Assembly: GCF_001524445.2 (NCBI RefSeq)
Contig: NZ_CP013418.1
Coordinates: forward strand, 2,170,001-2,234,000
DNA length: 64,000 nucleotides
Origin: Burkholderia savannae
GTDB lineage: Bacteria; Pseudomonadota; Gammaproteobacteria; Burkholderiales; Burkholderiaceae
Reading direction: 5' to 3'
Under the pieces are notes generated by a model, which saw only the letters and a program-made list of their open reading frames with translations, made no database searches and was not told the origin of the DNA. This document shows, in pieces, positions 53,401-62,767 of the stretch (positions within the stretch are counted from its first letter, which is position 1; every line of letters begins with the position of its first letter). The translations under genes and the position numbers were made by a program.

Positions 53401-53720
53401 AAGACGACGCGCAGGACGATCTGCCCGACGTCCCCAACGTGCCGGCCGCGTATGCGCGGGTGTTCGTCGCGCAGACCGGTGGAGAAATCGCGGAATTCGA
53501 CGCGATCCTGCACGAACGCGCGCTGCCGAAACTGAGACGATGGCTTCACGGCGTGTCGGGCGGCATCGCCGTTCTCGGGCCTTCCGCGCTGCATGAGCAA
53601 TGCCAGGAGCTTCGGAGCTACGTGCGCGAAGCCGGCGAGTGGAATCGCGAGATCGAGCTGCAGGCGTTGGCCATTCGGGATGCGCTCGAGCGGATGGTCG
53701 CGGCGCTGACGAACGAATGA
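50472..53720 (+). CDS. Hybrid sensor histidine kinase (RcsC-like; HisKA-HATPase-REC-Hpt)
   Basis: 1082 aa from the ATG at 50472. Two membrane helices (about 31-53 and 325-345) flank a 270-residue periplasmic sensor of unknown fold. Then a PAS-like region (about 365-480), HisKA with the phospho-His in FASMSHEIRTP (His503), HATPase with N box NNLLSNALKF, G boxes DSGIGIP and GTGLGLSI, a degenerate receiver-like linker (about 730-840), REC with Asp903 (DAVMTDIDMP), and a C-terminal Hpt-like domain (WLHGVSGGIAVLGPSALHEQC, His1026) in which the usual Lys after the His is Ser. A complete phosphorelay to the co-encoded regulator is likely. Confidence 0.93.
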   Translation: MQRLMQELEGSPLRKFHSLESNLKRERRVFATVIVLLVSAAISIAAMTVTGLFQTAFRQEEQSARIHEKEVVDAFLQRRMMLTTASLVLQLRMNGAPSALSAPAPNACTPMAHNARDDTILRESCDYTVQLLANSGQTPSVEMVTADSSVGYGYLFPAGDLSALRASTPSELVSAVLERYRKRGLDPLDAARKKQILWFAIGSGASGEELHMIGASVVLKDDRLYALVLTSVDLHSLASPIERAGRVQQPVIVDADGVPLVNADDSEMVRKVDERLAARQDGLYHWIPGFGWALRRPAPFSGFGHMMYLLPLDLQLQSMQYELGLVGGATLVLIVLLLVAFRYWNYRFLTRIYEEASRALESEMLNHLLVHATPVGLCIVQRTTLEIVVANPIARTMLGLRLSDRHLPQELQNAFESSLATQDTQSDDARIFQFPFTLSRAGHSAVHIEITYAPATLNAREVFFCAITDMTAHHQAEILLREAKLTSDAAAKAKVAFFASMSHEIRTPLSSLVGNIELIARGPLAPEQQARVKAMETSARGLMQIVNDVLDFSKIDVGELSLMEEWSNIADLLDRLALSHAPLATQQGLKFYVVFERSLPARLYFDPVRVSQIVNNLLSNALKFTPSGKIVLRAGWHAGELEISVTDSGIGIPDDLKHRLFLPFTQGDSNRLRQARGTGLGLSICARLCELMKGRIDLESTVGVGTRIAVSLPLDASEGDSSNAYWTLPYRRVAVLGRAQENLEWLTNLFDPGVTAVTAFANPADPIDEHAHDFLMATDEFAPAEVRAWWKRPDSIVWVGQTGPLVPRRRDGGGVEISIYSLAGVKSAAQMLAAGRTALVDAGQAPRGAEAGITVLIVEDNLLNRSLLFDQLTTLGVRVIEAKNGEEALALLSKEPVDAVMTDIDMPVMDGFQLLAEMRKLGMTMPVYAVSASARPEDVADGRARGFTDYLAKPVPLEGLETVVRACCSAQTGERAQDDAQDDLPDVPNVPAAYARVFVAQTGGEIAEFDAILHERALPKLRRWLHGVSGGIAVLGPSALHEQCQELRSYVREAGEWNREIELQALAIRDALERMVAALTNE

Positions 53721-53943
53721 TCGTCGAACGCCGGGGCCTGCCGGATCGGGGGGCGCTCCCCTGCGGGAAGGCTCCGCGCCGAGTTTCGCGCTTTGCTGCG
53801 GGTTCAGGCTCGGATTCGAAGATTTGTGATTCTCTTCACGCTCGACATGATTTAACGTTTCCTGAAGATTTGAGGGCGATCGGACCGGCGGGCGTCGGCG
53901 TCGTGCTGCGAGGCCGCCTTCCGGCGGGCGCGAAGCCGCGACG

Positions 53944-53969
53944 GACGCCGCCGCGACGGCGGCGTCTTT
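53944..53969 (+). terminator. Intrinsic terminator-like hairpin before the EAL gene
   Basis: GACGCCGCCG CGA CGGCGGCGTC is a 10-bp perfect stem with a 3-base loop followed by TTT, located only 11 bases before the EAL start codon. It could terminate transcription from the kinase gene, or hide the ribosome-binding site GGGAGA just after it. Confidence 0.55.
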
Positions 53970-53980
53970 GGGAGAATGAT

Positions 53981-54841
53981 ATGGAAACGGGCATCACGCG
54001 TCGTAGGGGTGCATTCTTTGCCCGGGAACACGAAAAGGGACTTCCGTTGGATGAGGCCGATCTCGAGCGAGCGCTCGAGGCCGGAGAGCTCGTCATGGAT
54101 TATCAGCCGATCGTTTCCGTCCGTTCGGGGGCCGTGACCGGCGCCGAAGCGACGATACGATGGGATCATCCGGATTGGGGGGCGCTGCCTCAGCGCGTCG
54201 TGTACGCCGTCGCGGACCGGCTGGGCGCAGCGCCCCGGATCGCCGGCCACGCCGTGGGCGAGGCCTGCCGGCAACTCGCGCGCTGGAAGCACGAGGGCGG
54301 CGGTGTGTCGGCGCTGTCGATGCGGTTCTCGGGCGCCCAGTTGTGCGCCGAAAGCGTGTTCGAGCGGCTCGCGCAATCGATTGCGGAATTTGACATCTCG
54401 AGCAGCCAGTTGACGCTCGAAGTGCCGGAAATGTCGGCGCCGGAGGAATCGCTGAGTCTTCTCGATCGCCTGAAGCGGTTGAGGCAGAAAGGATACGGCA
54501 TCGTGCTCAGCGATTTCGGGGCGCATCACACGGCGATGTCGACGTTGATGGTGCTGCCCGTCACAGGCGTCAAGTTCGGCGCATCGTTCACCGAGCGTCT
54601 GCCTGGTTCGCCGACCGCGGAGGCGATATTGTCAAGCGTCTCGCGGCTCGCGCACGATCTGGGTTTCTCGTTGACGGTGTCCGGCGTCGCAAACGGGCGC
54701 CAGTTGGAGCTACTGCGTCGATATCGCGATATCGAGCTGCAGGGCGCCTATCTGTTCAAGCCGATGCGCGCGCAAGACTGGCACGAGCGCGTGAATCCGA
54801 GAGCGCTGTCGCAACTGAATCTGCGCGAGCCGCCGTTCTGA
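53981..54841 (+). CDS. EAL-domain protein, predicted catalytically inactive
   Basis: 286 aa, essentially a stand-alone EAL domain without receiver or GGDEF parts. The fold is recognisable (VMDYQPIVSVRSGAVTGAEATIRWDHP ... QGAYLFKP). Phosphodiesterase residues: Glu56 kept but EAL reads EAT; the metal-binding Asn is Arg115; Glu150 kept; the first Asp of DDFG is Ser177 (SDFG, Asp178 kept); Lys198 kept but KID reads KFG; the Glu of the AEGVE motif is Ser234; Gln254 kept. Loss of several metal ligands argues for a non-enzymatic c-di-GMP or protein-interaction role. It lies directly after the RcsC-like kinase gene with a hairpin between. Confidence 0.88.
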   Translation: METGITRRRGAFFAREHEKGLPLDEADLERALEAGELVMDYQPIVSVRSGAVTGAEATIRWDHPDWGALPQRVVYAVADRLGAAPRIAGHAVGEACRQLARWKHEGGGVSALSMRFSGAQLCAESVFERLAQSIAEFDISSSQLTLEVPEMSAPEESLSLLDRLKRLRQKGYGIVLSDFGAHHTAMSTLMVLPVTGVKFGASFTERLPGSPTAEAILSSVSRLAHDLGFSLTVSGVANGRQLELLRRYRDIELQGAYLFKPMRAQDWHERVNPRALSQLNLREPPF

Positions 54842-56948
54842 CGCGGCGAGCGAGGCCGTTTGCGTTTCATCGCGCCGATCGCGATCGGGCGCGCCGGCAG
54901 ACAGGCCGGCCACCGTTGCGGGCCAGGTTCCGAATCCGCTGCGCGAGCGCCGACGCAAGGGCTGCCGTCAGACGCGGCCGGCGCGATTCGCGCCGCACTC
55001 CGGCGCGCCGATGTCTGCGCGGGTCGTGGCGAACGGCGCTCATGCCGTTCTCGCGCGGCCCGAGAGCGCCTCGGTCGGCTCGGCAATGCGCGCGTGACAC
55101 GCGCGGACGTTCTTCGGGCTGGACGGCGCGGGCAGCCGCTTTGCCGGCAGCGCCCGGCATGCGAGCCCGAATGCCGCGTCTCGCGCACGGCGAGCGCAAA
55201 GGCTGGGCGATTCGACTTTGTCGCGCGCCTGGTCGCGCGCGGCGAGCCGCGTGGAATCCGGATGCCGCGTCAGCGCCGCCGCGCGACATCGTCGCCGTTG
55301 CCGCGCGAGCGGTCCTTCGGGACCGGACACGGACATCGCGGCGGCCCTGGGCGGCGCGTCGAGGGCCGCGTCGAGGTCGGCTCGCGCCGGATCGCCGCCG
55401 AATACGCCGCTCGGCGCGCGCAACGCAACGCATGCGGGCCGCGACGAAAGCGCGCACGAGCACGCCGCGTGCGCATCGTACGACAAGGCGCGCCGCGCGG
55501 TCGCTCGCCGCATCCGAGCTTCGAAGATCCGGCCGCTCGGCAACGGCGCATCCGGCACCGGCGCGTGTTCCCGCGCTTGCAGGAAGTGCGGCGTCGCGTG
55601 ATCGAAGCGGCCCGCGCGCGGCGCGATGTCGCTGACAAGGCGATACGGGGCCGGGGCTGACCCAACGCGGGGCCTCCCGGCCGCTCGAATGCCGTCGAGC
55701 CTGCCTGCGAGTTCGCATGCGATGGATGGGCGCAATGGCGCGACCGGCGAACGTTCGATGAGGTCCGTGCTCATTTTCCTGTCCTTACTCCATACGGTTG
55801 AACGGCGGATTCGCTCCCGCCGATGTCGGACGTTTCCGCCGAAGGCCGGGCTTGCGTTCGCGCCGATGTCCTCGGCGGTGCGTGGTGCGACGGCGTGCCG
55901 TTTGCAATCGGCACGAGCCGGCTCGTCCGGTGTCGACGAAAGCGGAGTGGCGACCGGCTGCCCCGCGCGTCGGCCGCCCGACCCCACGCCGGCGCAGCTC
56001 GGAGAGGCGGATGCGTTGCCCGGCCGCTCGCCGGCGACGCGGCGCGTTGCCCGACGCGCACGCGCTCGACGCCGCTCGACGAACGCGGCCGTGCCGAGCG
56101 CGAACCCATGAACAGACATTGCCTTTCTTTTCTTACCGCGGAAATCGCAATTGTTAGAGACGCGGCTTCCATGTCGCCGCGCGTTCGCGATTTCGTCGTT
56201 GGCTGTCGCGTTGGCTGTCGTCGGACTCGTCGGCCGCGCGCGTCGTGCCCGTGGGGCCGAAATTTCTAAGAACTCTGATTCAACGGTCGATTCGCGATCG
56301 GTACAGTCGAATCCGGATAGGCGATGCGGGTGCGTTGCGCGATTTCGCCGATTGCCGCGACGGCGCGGCGTGTCGGGCGCGTTGCGTTTCGTGCGTGCTT
56401 GGGCGCCATCGACGGGAAACGCGCGGATGCCGCGCGATTCGTCCGCGAGCGCATGAGCGCAGATGGGCGTGCGTTGCGGGTTGCGGGCCGTCGCGTTCGG
56501 CAGCTTCCCGTGCATTACGCGGCAACTGATTTCCCGCGCCATCATTCATCGGCGTTCGCCATGGAGCCGCGCGATACGCGCCGTGCCGACGCTTCCGGCA
56601 CGGCACGTTCGCAAGCCCGTTATCAGCGTGAAAAGGCCCTGGCCCAATACCGGCACGTGATCGCGGCAGCGGCGGCGTGGCTTTCGGCCGGTTGCTGCAG
56701 TTTTGGCGCTCCGGTCCGCCCACACGACGAGACGCAGGGCGAGTGTGCCGCGGCTCGATACCCGCCGGCACGCCCCCTTGTCGCCGCTTCGTTCGTGCTC
56801 TCGCGAACATCCGCATGACTCGGGGCCGCCGTGGCGGGCCGCGCCTTCGGCACGCGTTTTTTTCATTCACGACATCTCGTCGGTCTCGACCGACACGCAG
56901 GAGGGCACATGCCGTCAGTAGTGGTCGCATACGCACCGAGGAACCGCG
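54842..56948. other. 2.1-kb region with no recognisable gene
   Basis: Open frames on both strands (for example 54860-55660 plus and 55040-56545 minus) overlap one another, are Arg/Ala-rich and show no domain, signal peptide or Shine-Dalgarno. I see no RNA gene or mobile-element end. GC is high, so the openness of the frames carries little weight. Decayed genes or a long regulatory spacer are both possible. Confidence 0.5.
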
Positions 56949-57575
56949 ATGCCCGGCATTCTGATTGTCGATGATCATCCCGCCATCGGTTTGGCGATCC
57001 GTACCGTGCTGTCCGGAAGGCAGGAGTTCGGGCCGATCCGCGAAGCGGCCAACGCAGTCGATGCGATGGCGCTCCTGCGCGAGCACCCCATCGAGTTGGC
57101 CATTCTCGACATCGAGATCCCGGGCGGCGACGGTTTCCGTTTGTTGAAGCGGATTCGTGCGGAAGGGCTGAAAACCCGGGTTTTGATTTTTTCCGCGATG
57201 GACGAAAAGATCTATTCGGTGCGGGCGAGCCAGGCCGGAGCCAACGGCTTCCTGAGCAAGCGAAACGACATGGCCCAGATCCTCAACGCCGTGAAGACCA
57301 TCCTGTCCGGCTATCTGTTCTTCCCCGCCGAGGCCGTTTCGGCGCTCTACCACGATCGAGCGCAGGAAGCCGCGAACAGGATCGGCGGGTTGACGAATCG
57401 CGAGCTGACGGTGCTGCGCGGGCTCGCGCGCGGATCGTCGAACAGGCAGATCAGCGAGGATCTGTGCATCAGCAACAAGACGGTCAGCACGTACAAATCC
57501 AACATATTCGAGAAGCTCGGGGTGTCGTCGGTCGTGGGCTTGGCCGATTACGCGAAAAAGAACGGTCTGATCTGA
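56949..57575 (+). CDS. LuxR/NarL-type response regulator (BvgA/EvgA-like)
   Basis: 208 aa. Receiver: ILIVDDHPAIGLAIRTVL, phospho-acceptor Asp in LAILDIEIPGGDGF, Ser in LIFSAMDEK, Lys in GFLSKRND. HTH: LTNRELTVLRGLARGSSNRQISEDLCISNKTVSTYKSNIFEKLGVSSVVGLADYAKKNGL. It is followed 32 bases later by a BvgS-like hybrid kinase, the usual BvgA-BvgS or EvgA-EvgS order, and is its probable output regulator. Candidate targets are the fimbrial and autotransporter promoters in this window. Confidence 0.93.
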   Translation: MPGILIVDDHPAIGLAIRTVLSGRQEFGPIREAANAVDAMALLREHPIELAILDIEIPGGDGFRLLKRIRAEGLKTRVLIFSAMDEKIYSVRASQAGANGFLSKRNDMAQILNAVKTILSGYLFFPAEAVSALYHDRAQEAANRIGGLTNRELTVLRGLARGSSNRQISEDLCISNKTVSTYKSNIFEKLGVSSVVGLADYAKKNGLI

Positions 57576-57607
57576 GAACGATTCGCGGCAAGCCGCACCG
57601 CCGATCA

Positions 57608-60600
57608 ATGGCGCAGGCGAGCCTCGTCGACATGAATACGATGTCATCCTGCATTTGGTCGAAGATCGGCCGCGCCGGGCGCCGCAATGCCGTCCGGCTG
57701 TCGGCCATCTTGTGTTTCGCGTCGGTTGGCGCTCATGCGGGCACGGCGAACCCGGAATATCCGCCGCGCAAACTGCAGTTGCACAGCATCGAGGACGCCA
57801 ATCGGCACTTGTCCGCGGAGCCCGGTGATCGGAGCCGACCGCATTTGCCGAGGACGGTGCGGGTGGCGGTCGCGCGCGACGGCGGCGTCCCGTACAACCT
57901 GTATCGCGATCGCGACCTGTACGAAGGCGTGACCGCGGATTATCTCCACGTCATCCAGCATGCCGGCGGGCTTCGCTTCGAGATCTGGATGTTCGATACG
58001 CGCGCGCAGGCTCGAGCCGCGTTGATGAGCGGCTCGGTCGATCTCGTCGGCGGCGTTCGGCTGGACGCCGATCGGCACCTGCTTCGGTCGCGCCCGTACT
58101 TCACGGACCGGCGGGTCGAAGTGCGTGTGCTCGGAGAAAAAGGCCGGATGGAATCCGCGTCGGCGCCGCCGGAAAGCTATGCCGTGACGGCGGACGATTT
58201 CGGCAACGCGGCTTTTCGCGCCCGCTACCGGCACGAAAAGATCACGGCCTATCCGACGGCGCTCGGCGCGCTGCAAGCGGTGGCCTATCGCACGGCCGAC
58301 GCGTTCATCGGCCAGGCCACCGAAGCGAACTACCTGATCGACCAATTGCAGTTGCCGCTGTCGATCACCAATTTCGCCGACGTGGACGCGCCGCCGTTCG
58401 TGTTCGCCGCCCGCGCCGCGGACACGGACCTGATCAACCATATCAACGCGGCGCTGCGAGCCATTCCGATTCGCACGGCCGGCGAAATCCAGCGACGCTG
58501 GTTCGGTTCGGCGAATCATTTCAAGATCCGTCGAGACCTCGTGCTGACGGAGGAGGAGCGCGAGTACGTGAGGACGCATCGCACCATTCGCTATGCGAGC
58601 GCGATCGATCTGCCGCCCTATATGTTCGTCGAGAGCGGCCGCGGAAAAATCACGGGCCTGGGCGTCGACGTCATGGACTTGATCGGCGAGCGCACCGGGC
58701 TGAGTTTCCAGCCCGTGTCCTTCGGCACTCAGCGGGAATGCCTCGCGGCGCTCGCGGACGGCAGGGTCGATTTGCTGCCGAACGTCGCGATCGGCGACGC
58801 ACGCGAGAACTGGATGACATCGACCGCGCCGTATGCGCAGACGCTCTGGGTCATCCTCGTGCGCGCGGGCGATGGCGCTATCACCAGCACCGCGCATCTT
58901 GGCGGCAAGCGTATCGGCATCATGCCCGAGACGCGCGGGTTCCAGCGGTTCAATCCGGAACCGCTCATCGGCGAGCCGCAGCTCGTCGAGGCACGCGATA
59001 TCCCGACGCTGTTCCGCATGCTTCTCGACGGCAGCGTCGATGCGATTTCCCTGCCCGGCACCACCGCCAACTATTTCATCGCGCAGTACGAGCTCGCGAG
59101 GCTGGTGAAGGCGGTGACGACGGTCAACGAGTCGGTCACCAGCATTGCGATGGCGGTGCGGCGCGACAACGAGCTGTTGCTCGGCATTCTCGACAAGGTG
59201 TTTCAGGCAACGCCGCCGGAGGATCTCGACGCCTTGCGGCGCGACCGGATGCGCTACCGCCCGACCAACGTGATCGCCGGTTGGTCCACCATGCAGCGGC
59301 AGCGGGTCGTCAAGGCGCTCACGGCGCTGTCCGTCGTGCTGAGCTTGAGCGCGGCCGCGCTCGGCGCGATTCGCTACGGCCAGCGACGCCGCGCGCGCGA
59401 GCTGCGCGAGAGGATCGCATTGCAGGATGCGCTGATCAACGCTTTGCCCTTCGCGGTCTACCTGCGCCAGGCGGACGGGCGCGTGGTCAGCTGCAATGCA
59501 TCCTTCGCCGAGGCCTACGGGTTGCCGCGGGATGCGCTCGTCGACGCCGACGCGCTGCCTGCGTCGACCCTCCGGCAACAGGCATTGAACGCGATGCTCG
59601 ATGAATTGTTTCAGGCCACGCTGACGGAGCGCCGGGCGCAATTCGTCGACAGAACCTTGGCGGACAACGGCGGCGATTCGGATCTGTTCGTCTGGACGGT
59701 TCCGCTCGGGTGTTCGAGCTCGGGCGCCGGCGCCGTGCTCGGCGGCTGGATCGACATCACGCTTCGCAAGCAGACCGAGCGCGCGCTGAAGCAGGCGACG
59801 CTCGAAGCGGAGACCGCGAACCGGGCCAAGAGCGCGTTTCTCGCGACAATCAGCCACGAAATCCGTACGCCGATGAACGCGATTCTCGGCTTGCTCGAAC
59901 TGGAGCTCGGCCTTCCAGGCGCGCCGAACCGGGACACGATCTGGACGGTGCGCGAAACCGCGCAGTCGCTGCTGCGCCTCATCAACGATTTGCTCGACAC
60001 GTCCAGGGCCGAGTCGGGGCAGCTTCAGCTCGATCCCCGGCCGACCTGCGTCGTGAGCTGCGTCGAGCGGCTGTTGTTGATGTATCGGCGGCTCTGCGCG
60101 GAAAAAGGCCTGGCGCTGAACGCCGAAATCGATCCCGGCGTGCCGCAGACGCTGCAAATGGATGGCTTGCGGGTGCGTCAGGTGATCGGCAATCTGCTGG
60201 GCAATGCACTGAAGTTCACTGACCGCGGCGGCATCAGCCTGAGCCTGCGATGGCAATCTCGCGACGATTCCCGCGGGACGCTCGAGATCGTCGTGCGCGA
60301 CACCGGCGTGGGAATACGCGCGGAAGACCAGGCCCGGCTATTTCAGCCTTTTGAGCAGGTGACGGGCGCCGGGGCCGGCCTCGACGGCTCCGGCCTCGGG
60401 CTCTGGATCTGCGGTACGCTGGTGGCTCAGATGCGCGGCCGGATCGCGCTGGAGAGCGAGTTCGGCGAAGGCACGCAGGTGCGCGTTTCGATTCCGCTGA
60501 TGCGAGCGTCGTCGGACGATGCAATGCCGCCGGCGCTGCCAACACCGCGAGACTGGGCGCGCAAGCTGCGCGCGCTCGTGGTCGACGACCACGCGCCGAA

Positions 60601-61333
60601 CCGCATGCTGCTGGTGCGCCAGCTGCACGCGCTAGGCTTCGAGGAAACGTTCGAGGCCGGCGACGGCGAGCAGGCGCTCGAACTGCTGGAACGGGAAACG
60701 GTGGACGTGATCCTCACCGATTGCTCGATGTCGCGCATGAGCGGCTATGCCTTCACCGCCGCGGTGCGAGCGGACGAGCGATGGCGTGATTTGCCGATCT
60801 TCGGATGCAGCGCCGACGCGCGCGCCGAAGCGCATGAGCAGGCGTTGTCCGCGGGCATGACCGCGTTCCTGGCCAAGCCGGTCGGCCTGCTGGATCTGGC
60901 GCATGCATTCGATGCACATCTTCGCGGTGCGGTGCTCGTCGCCCCCCGCGCCGCGGAAGCGGCCGCGGACCCGACATCCGATGCGATGGCGCTTGCCGCG
61001 CGCCACGCGCTGTATGCGATCGCCGGCAACGACATCGACGCGCGCAACGCGTTGATCGACACGCTCGTGCGGAGCAACGACGCCGATATCCGGGCCTTGC
61101 AGCAGGCGATGGACAACGGCGACGTCGAAACCGCGATCCGGACCGCGCATCGCATCAAGGGCAGTTCGCAGATCGTGGGCGCGGCGGAACTCGAGCATGG
61201 CTGCGTCCAACTGGAGCAGCGTCTGCGAGAGGACGACACGGCGGCATCGAGGGCGCACGCCGCGCGCGTCGTCGCGCTGTGTGCCGTCTTGCATGCGCAT
61301 CTGCGCGCATTGCGGCAGCGCGCGATCGCATGA
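57608..61333 (+). CDS. BvgS/RocS-like unorthodox sensor kinase (two periplasmic binding domains, PAS, HisKA, HATPase, REC, Hpt)
   Basis: 1241 aa from the ATG at 57608; an ATG at 57632 is an alternative, and neither has a clear Shine-Dalgarno. Signal peptide (about 25-44), two tandem Venus-flytrap SBP_bac_3 domains (about 83-300 and 325-540), a membrane helix (about 566-590), PAS (about 605-720), HisKA with His750 (TISHEIRTPMNAIL), HATPase (GNLLGNALKF, DTGVGI, GSGLGLWI), REC with Asp1038 (VDVILTDCSMS) and Hpt with His1181 (AHRIKGSSQIVGA). All relay residues are intact. This is the BvgS architecture: signal binding by the flytrap domains drives a His-Asp-His-Asp relay to the regulator encoded just upstream. 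Confidence 0.95.
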   Translation: MAQASLVDMNTMSSCIWSKIGRAGRRNAVRLSAILCFASVGAHAGTANPEYPPRKLQLHSIEDANRHLSAEPGDRSRPHLPRTVRVAVARDGGVPYNLYRDRDLYEGVTADYLHVIQHAGGLRFEIWMFDTRAQARAALMSGSVDLVGGVRLDADRHLLRSRPYFTDRRVEVRVLGEKGRMESASAPPESYAVTADDFGNAAFRARYRHEKITAYPTALGALQAVAYRTADAFIGQATEANYLIDQLQLPLSITNFADVDAPPFVFAARAADTDLINHINAALRAIPIRTAGEIQRRWFGSANHFKIRRDLVLTEEEREYVRTHRTIRYASAIDLPPYMFVESGRGKITGLGVDVMDLIGERTGLSFQPVSFGTQRECLAALADGRVDLLPNVAIGDARENWMTSTAPYAQTLWVILVRAGDGAITSTAHLGGKRIGIMPETRGFQRFNPEPLIGEPQLVEARDIPTLFRMLLDGSVDAISLPGTTANYFIAQYELARLVKAVTTVNESVTSIAMAVRRDNELLLGILDKVFQATPPEDLDALRRDRMRYRPTNVIAGWSTMQRQRVVKALTALSVVLSLSAAALGAIRYGQRRRARELRERIALQDALINALPFAVYLRQADGRVVSCNASFAEAYGLPRDALVDADALPASTLRQQALNAMLDELFQATLTERRAQFVDRTLADNGGDSDLFVWTVPLGCSSSGAGAVLGGWIDITLRKQTERALKQATLEAETANRAKSAFLATISHEIRTPMNAILGLLELELGLPGAPNRDTIWTVRETAQSLLRLINDLLDTSRAESGQLQLDPRPTCVVSCVERLLLMYRRLCAEKGLALNAEIDPGVPQTLQMDGLRVRQVIGNLLGNALKFTDRGGISLSLRWQSRDDSRGTLEIVVRDTGVGIRAEDQARLFQPFEQVTGAGAGLDGSGLGLWICGTLVAQMRGRIALESEFGEGTQVRVSIPLMRASSDDAMPPALPTPRDWARKLRALVVDDHAPNRMLLVRQLHALGFEETFEAGDGEQALELLERETVDVILTDCSMSRMSGYAFTAAVRADERWRDLPIFGCSADARAEAHEQALSAGMTAFLAKPVGLLDLAHAFDAHLRGAVLVAPRAAEAAADPTSDAMALAARHALYAIAGNDIDARNALIDTLVRSNDADIRALQQAMDNGDVETAIRTAHRIKGSSQIVGAAELEHGCVQLEQRLREDDTAASRAHAARVVALCAVLHAHLRALRQRAIA

Positions 61334-62125
61334 AAGGGCCTGCGCAGGGCAGGACGCCGATCTGACGCCGCGGCTGCATCGACCGAAGGCTCAATGCAGC
61401 GCGCCGCGTTGCTCGCTTCGTTCGTCGCGCTGCAATCATGAATCGGCGGCGAGCGGCACGTCGTGTTCGCCGCGTATTGCATCGAATCGCATCGAATCGC
61501 CACACGATCCTTCATACCCGAATGCGCGAACCGGTCGCGACGATCGCGACGATCGCGTGCAGCAATCGCGTTTGCGCGAGATCGTCGCGGCGCGCCGCCG
61601 CGCGTCGCGTGACGAAACCACGTTCGATGCGATTCGGCCGGCGCTGCGAAGTTCGGCGACGAACGCGCCTGCGCCCGACGCAATCGGCAACGTGCCGGCC
61701 TCGCGCGCGGCCTCGCCGCGCATATCGCGAGCCTGCAGCCTGGAGCGTTGTCGCTCCATCCGGATTTCCGGGCGAGGTCCGGCTGGCCGCTCCGCGTGAC
61801 GACAATCGATTTCTCCATTGAACGCCGTCGCACGGCGGCCCGCCAGCCGGGCAGATCCGAACAGATTCCATCGAGCCGTGCGGGCAGGACGGCCTTGACC
61901 CGAGCCCGGCGACGCCCCGGAAAATTCCGATGCCGTTCTCGGAAAAGCGTCATCGCGTCTTCCGACGCGGCCTATCGCGTGCGACGGGCCTGAAGAAAAG
62001 AATAACGTCCGAGCCATTCAGCACCTGCGCCGACATCGACGGGCATGTGGGACAACCGCTCATTTCACGCCGGCCCCGTATTGGCCGGCGGCACGACTCA
62101 CACGTTCCTTCATCCGGGATCTCAC
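61334..62125. other. 792-bp gap without a supportable gene
   Basis: Small direct repeats (GCATCGAATC near 61480-61497 and GCGACGATC near 61537-61553) and overlapping Arg-rich frames, but no recognisable gene or RNA. The next gene, a response regulator, may start further upstream at 62045, but the preceding residues look non-coding. Confidence 0.5.
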
Positions 62126-62767
62126 ATGGCAGGCATCACGCTATCGATCGCCGACGATCATCCGATCGTCCTGCACTCGATCAAGCTGCTCGTCGAACCG
62201 CAGCCGTTGCTGCAATTGCGGCACGTGTGCAGCAGCGGGCGCGAACTCCTTTCCGCGTTGACTCGCGAGCCGACTCATCTGGTGCTGACCGATCTCACCA
62301 TGCCCGCGCAAGGCGGCTCATACGACGGCCTGGCACTGCTGCGCGCGGTGCGCGCGGCGGCGCCGCGCAGCAGAGTGATCGTCCTGACCGCGCAGAGCAA
62401 CGCCGCGATATTGACGAAGGCGATGCAGCTCGGCGCGCGGGCGCTGGTCGGCAAGGCCGATCCGGCGCACGAAATCATCCGCGCCTGCATGCACGTCCAC
62501 GCGGGAGCGACGCGCCATTTGTCGCCGGTCATGCGCAGGAACATCGAAGACGGCCAGTCCGCGCACATGCGCAATTGCAACCTGACGCAAAAGGAGCTCG
62601 ACGTCGTGCGTCTGACGGCGACCGGGCTTTCGTTGTCGGAGATCGCGTTGCAGTACCGGCGATCGGTCAGCACCGTCGCATCGCAGAAATCCACCGCGAT
62701 GCGCAAGCTCGGCATCCATTCCACGGCGGACCTGATCCGCTACGCCACTGAAAACGGATTGACATGA
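62126..62767 (+). CDS. LuxR/NarL-type response regulator (second RcsB-like copy)
   Basis: 213 aa from the ATG at 62126 (MAGITLSIADDHPIVLHSIKLLVEPQ). Receiver Asp in HLVLTDLTMPAQGGSYDGL, Thr in IVLTAQSN, Lys in LVGKADP. HTH LTQKELDVVRLTATGLSLSEIALQYRRSVSTVASQKSTAMRKLGIHSTADLIRYATENGL. It is clearly related to the regulator at 49807 (same KSTAMRKL/KRSAMRKL recognition region), so the two may bind similar sites. No kinase is adjacent. Its stop overlaps the TolC-like gene (ATGA), implying coupled expression. Confidence 0.92.
   Translation: MAGITLSIADDHPIVLHSIKLLVEPQPLLQLRHVCSSGRELLSALTREPTHLVLTDLTMPAQGGSYDGLALLRAVRAAAPRSRVIVLTAQSNAAILTKAMQLGARALVGKADPAHEIIRACMHVHAGATRHLSPVMRRNIEDGQSAHMRNCNLTQKELDVVRLTATGLSLSEIALQYRRSVSTVASQKSTAMRKLGIHSTADLIRYATENGLT

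Noticed and set aside
55040..56545. 501-codon minus-strand frame between the EAL gene and the next response regulator
   Set aside because: Arg/Ala/Pro-rich text with no domain, overlapping other equally open frames on the opposite strand.
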